From Chloroflexota bacterium (GTDB taxonomy: Bacteria; Chloroflexota; Limnocylindria; Limnocylindrales; CSP1-4), in NCBI GenBank assembly GCA_021814735.1, contig JAKAHX010000067.1:1-7539 (forward strand): a stretch of 7,539 nucleotides of DNA, read 5' to 3'. The number at the start of each line of letters is the position of its first letter. Within the stretch, counting starts at the first letter, position 1. A program made the translations under genes and the position numbers. The notes under the pieces were generated by a model. The model saw only the letters and a list, made by a program, of their open reading frames with translations, did no database searches and was not told the origin of the DNA. Positions 5,474 through 7,539 of the stretch are shown in pieces.

Positions 5474-7138
5474 TCAGCCCCCCTGCGCCGGCGGGGTCGA
5501 TCCCATGCTGCCGGCGGGTGCCAGCGCGGCCATGCGGGCGTCGAAGACCGGCCGGTCAGAGCGGATCGGCGGGAGCCAGTCGAAGTTGTGTTCGGGCGGC
5601 GGGGACGTGGTGGCCCACTCGAGCGCGAACCCGCCCCACGGATCGTCGGGCGCCGTGGCCGGCTGGCGCAGGGCCGCGACGATCGCCACCAGGAACGGGA
5701 TGGTGCCGAGCCCGAGCACGATCGCGCCGATGGTGGCCACGGTGTTGAGGTCGCTCCACCCGGTGGCCGGCGCATAGTCGGCGATCCGCCGGGGCATGCC
5801 GTCCAGGCCAAGCTGGTACATCGGCAGGAGCGTCAGCGGCGTCCCCACGACCCAGGCCAGGAAGTGCAGCCGGCCGAGCCGCTCGTCCAGGAACCGGCCG
5901 GTCATCTTGGGGAACCAGTAGTAGAACCCGGCGAAGGTCAGGAAGACCGTCCCGCCGATCAGCACGTTGTGGAAGTGGGCCACGATGAAGTAGGAGTCGT
6001 TGAACTGGAAGTCGAGCGGCGGCGAGGCGGCCATGACGCCGGAGATCCCGCCGATGGTGAACGTGTAGAGCATCCCGATGCAGAAGAGCATCGCGGTGGT
6101 GAGACGGATCTGGCCACGCCACATGGTGGCGATCCAGTTGAAGATCTTGACGCCGGTGGGCACCGCGATCAGGTAGGACATCACGCTGAAGAACGCGTCG
6201 TTCACCACGCCGGTGGTGAACATGTGGTGCGCCCAGACGGCCATCGAGAGGAAGGCGATGGAGAAGGTGGCGACCACGATCTGCCGGTAGCCGAAGATGG
6301 GACGCCGGCTGAAGACGGCCACGACCTCGCTCATGATCCCGAAGAACGGCAGGATGATGATGTAGACCTCGGGATGCCCGAAGAACCAGAAGAGGTCCTG
6401 CCAGATCACGGCGTCTCCGCCCTGCGCCGGCTGGAAGATGCTCCCGCCCAGGTGACGGTCGATGAAGAGCATCGCGAGCGCGGCGGTGAGCGGCGGGAAC
6501 GCGAACAGGATCATGGCCGAGGTCACCAGCATGTTCCAGGTGAAGATCGGCATCCGGAACATGGTCATGCCGGGCGCCCGCTTGGTGAAGATCGTCGCGA
6601 TGAAGTTCACCGCGCCGAAGATCCCAGAGAAGCCGACCATCCCGACCCCCAGGATCCAGAGGTCCATCCCGGTCCCCTGGGTGTAGGCGTCGGACAGCGG
6701 GACGTACGAGGTCCAGCCGTTCTGCGCCGCGCCGCCGGCGACCCCGAACCCGGAGACGACGATGATCCCTCCGAAGAGGAAGAACCAGTACGACAGCGCA
6801 TTGAGCCGGGGGAACGCCATGTCCGCGGCCCCGATCTGCAGCGGGATGAAGTAGTTCCCGAACCCGATCGCCACGGGCGTGGCGAAGAACAGCAGCATCA
6901 GCGTGCCGTGGATCGTGAACAGCTGGTTGTAGTCCGAGGTCGTCATGAACTGGAGCCCCGGCGCAGCCAGTTCGGCGCGCATGAACTCCGCCATCAGCCC
7001 GGCCAGCAGGAAGAAGAAGATCGCGCTCCCCAGGTACATGAGCCCGATCTTCTTGTGGTCAGTGGTGGTGAGCCAGCCCAGCAGGTCCGCCCCGGCGCGG
7101 GGGCGCTCCACGGGACGGACGTCGGTCAGCGCGGTCAT
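5474..7138 (-). CDS. ctaD: Cytochrome c oxidase subunit I (aa3-type)
   Basis: 554-residue catalytic subunit of a haem-copper oxidase that reduces O2 to water and pumps protons across the cytoplasmic membrane. The N-terminus has the typical TTDHKKIG. Ligands are all visible: low-spin haem His77 ([12 protein letters not shown]) and His390, high-spin haem His388 ([14 protein letters not shown]), and CuB His255 with the cross-linking Tyr259 (FGHPEVY) plus His304-His305 ([10 protein letters not shown]). Proton-path residues are also present: D106 ([10 protein letters not shown]) and E257 for the D-channel, T328 and K331 (PTGVKIFNW) for the K-channel. These mark an A1-type, proton-pumping oxidase. 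The family usually has 12 membrane helices and the length agrees. The frame is open to 7381, but that extension lies in the subunit II gene; ATG 7138-7136 overlaps its TGA in an ATGA and has AGGGAG 6 nt upstream, so translation is coupled. The stop at 5476-5474 is 3 nt before the next gene. Nothing looks broken. Confidence 0.97.
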   Translation of the reverse strand: MTALTDVRPVERPRAGADLLGWLTTTDHKKIGLMYLGSAIFFFLLAGLMAEFMRAELAAPGLQFMTTSDYNQLFTIHGTLMLLFFATPVAIGFGNYFIPLQIGAADMAFPRLNALSYWFFLFGGIIVVSGFGVAGGAAQNGWTSYVPLSDAYTQGTGMDLWILGVGMVGFSGIFGAVNFIATIFTKRAPGMTMFRMPIFTWNMLVTSAMILFAFPPLTAALAMLFIDRHLGGSIFQPAQGGDAVIWQDLFWFFGHPEVYIIILPFFGIMSEVVAVFSRRPIFGYRQIVVATFSIAFLSMAVWAHHMFTTGVVNDAFFSVMSYLIAVPTGVKIFNWIATMWRGQIRLTTAMLFCIGMLYTFTIGGISGVMAASPPLDFQFNDSYFIVAHFHNVLIGGTVFLTFAGFYYWFPKMTGRFLDERLGRLHFLAWVVGTPLTLLPMYQLGLDGMPRRIADYAPATGWSDLNTVATIGAIVLGLGTIPFLVAIVAALRQPATAPDDPWGGFALEWATTSPPPEHNFDWLPPIRSDRPVFDARMAALAPAGSMGSTPPAQGG

Positions 7139-7539
7139 GGCACGCTCCCTGCAGACGGCGCGGACGATGGGGCCACCGGCGAGCTGCCCGCGGCGGGCGG
7201 CGGCGTGCCGGCGGACGGGGACCCGCCGGTGGCGGCGGGCGACGGCGAGCCGCCGGACGACGACCCCGATGCCCGCTGGGCGGCCAGCCAGGCCTGGAAC
7301 TCCGGTGCCGGCATGGCCCGTACCACGAACGTCATCTGGTCGTGGTAGAGGCCGCAGTAGCGGGCGCACTGGCCGCTCCACGTGCCCGGCTGTTCGACGG
7401 TGAAGGCGAACCGGTTGGTGACCCCGGGAATGGCATCACGCTTGAACAGGAAATCCGGCACCCAGAAGGAGTGGATCACGTCGGCCGAGGTGAGCACGAT
7501 CTCCGTGGTCTGCCCCGCCGGGAGGACGAGCTCCGGCGG
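7135..7539 (-). CDS. ctaC: Cytochrome c oxidase subunit II, C-terminal part (cut by window edge)
   Basis: Only the last 134 codons lie in the window; the frame runs on past 7539, where it already reads [21 protein letters not shown]. This is the periplasm-side cupredoxin domain that receives electrons from cytochrome c at the dinuclear CuA site. CuA ligands are present: His in DVIHSFWVP (codon 7473-7471), then [12 protein letters not shown] with Cys 7368-7366, Cys 7356-7354, His 7344-7342 and Met 7335-7333. The residue between the cysteines that is normally Glu, and binds copper through its backbone carbonyl, is Arg (7362-7360). After [11 protein letters not shown] follows a tail of about 43 residues made only of Gly, Ser, Pro, Ala, Thr and Val, likely disordered; there is no cytochrome c domain. 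The N-terminal membrane helices and start are outside the window. The TGA stop overlaps the ctaD ATG. Confidence 0.95.
   Translation of the reverse strand, partial: PPELVLPAGQTTEIVLTSADVIHSFWVPDFLFKRDAIPGVTNRFAFTVEQPGTWSGQCARYCGLYHDQMTFVVRAMPAPEFQAWLAAQRASGSSSGGSPSPAATGGSPSAGTPPPAAGSSPVAPSSAPSAGSVP

Noticed and set aside
3227..7348. A plus-strand open frame of more than 1,300 codons opposite the oxidase and kinase genes
   Set aside because: It is the antisense shadow of GC-rich genes, where stop codons are rare. Its translation is Arg/Gly/Asp/His-rich low-complexity sequence with no domain, while the minus strand encodes clear families throughout.

Overview
The window is very GC-rich, and its genes are almost saturated with G or C at third codon positions. 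It looks like a chromosomal segment from a high-GC, aerobically respiring bacterium. The best guess is Chloroflexota (Thermomicrobia/Limnocylindria-like) or Actinomycetota. The guess rests on a four-helix subunit IV-type protein directly behind ctaD, on a response regulator C-terminal domain that resembles those I associate with Chloroflexota, and on a leaderless-looking promoter. No marker gene fixes the phylum, so this is inference.

Layout. Positions 2-415 (minus) hold a small tandem-ACT protein. Positions 653-1210 (minus) hold a Nudix hydrolase of the ADP-ribose pyrophosphatase-like group. Between them is about 240 bp without a gene, carrying a 20-bp-periodic array with two GNRA-type hairpins. 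The Nudix gene is divergent from an IclR-family regulator (1475-2296, plus). Their shared 264-bp control region has a leaderless-type -10 element, a 17-bp direct repeat and two palindromes. The IclR gene converges on a response regulator (2493-3269, minus). The 196-bp gap holds a strong hairpin and three 45-bp tandem repeats, the last of which forms the 3' end of the response regulator gene.

From 7539 down to 2493 everything reads on the minus strand. First comes a terminal oxidase module: cytochrome c oxidase subunit II (cut by the window edge), subunit I (ctaD), and a short four-helix subunit IV-like protein. These are packed with an ATGA overlap and a 3-nt gap. After a 177-bp gap with GC-rich hairpins and a degenerate direct repeat comes a soluble PAS-PAS histidine kinase. 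It is coupled by another ATGA overlap to an OmpR-type response regulator. Subunits I and II would form the haem/copper core of an aa3-type oxidase. The adjacent two-component pair could sense a cytoplasmic redox or energy signal, but its link to the oxidase is only positional.

I see no CRISPR array, rRNA, tRNA, transposase, phage gene or defence system. The most unusual content is non-coding: the repeat arrays and palindromes between genes. I do not see a convincing novel multi-gene system.
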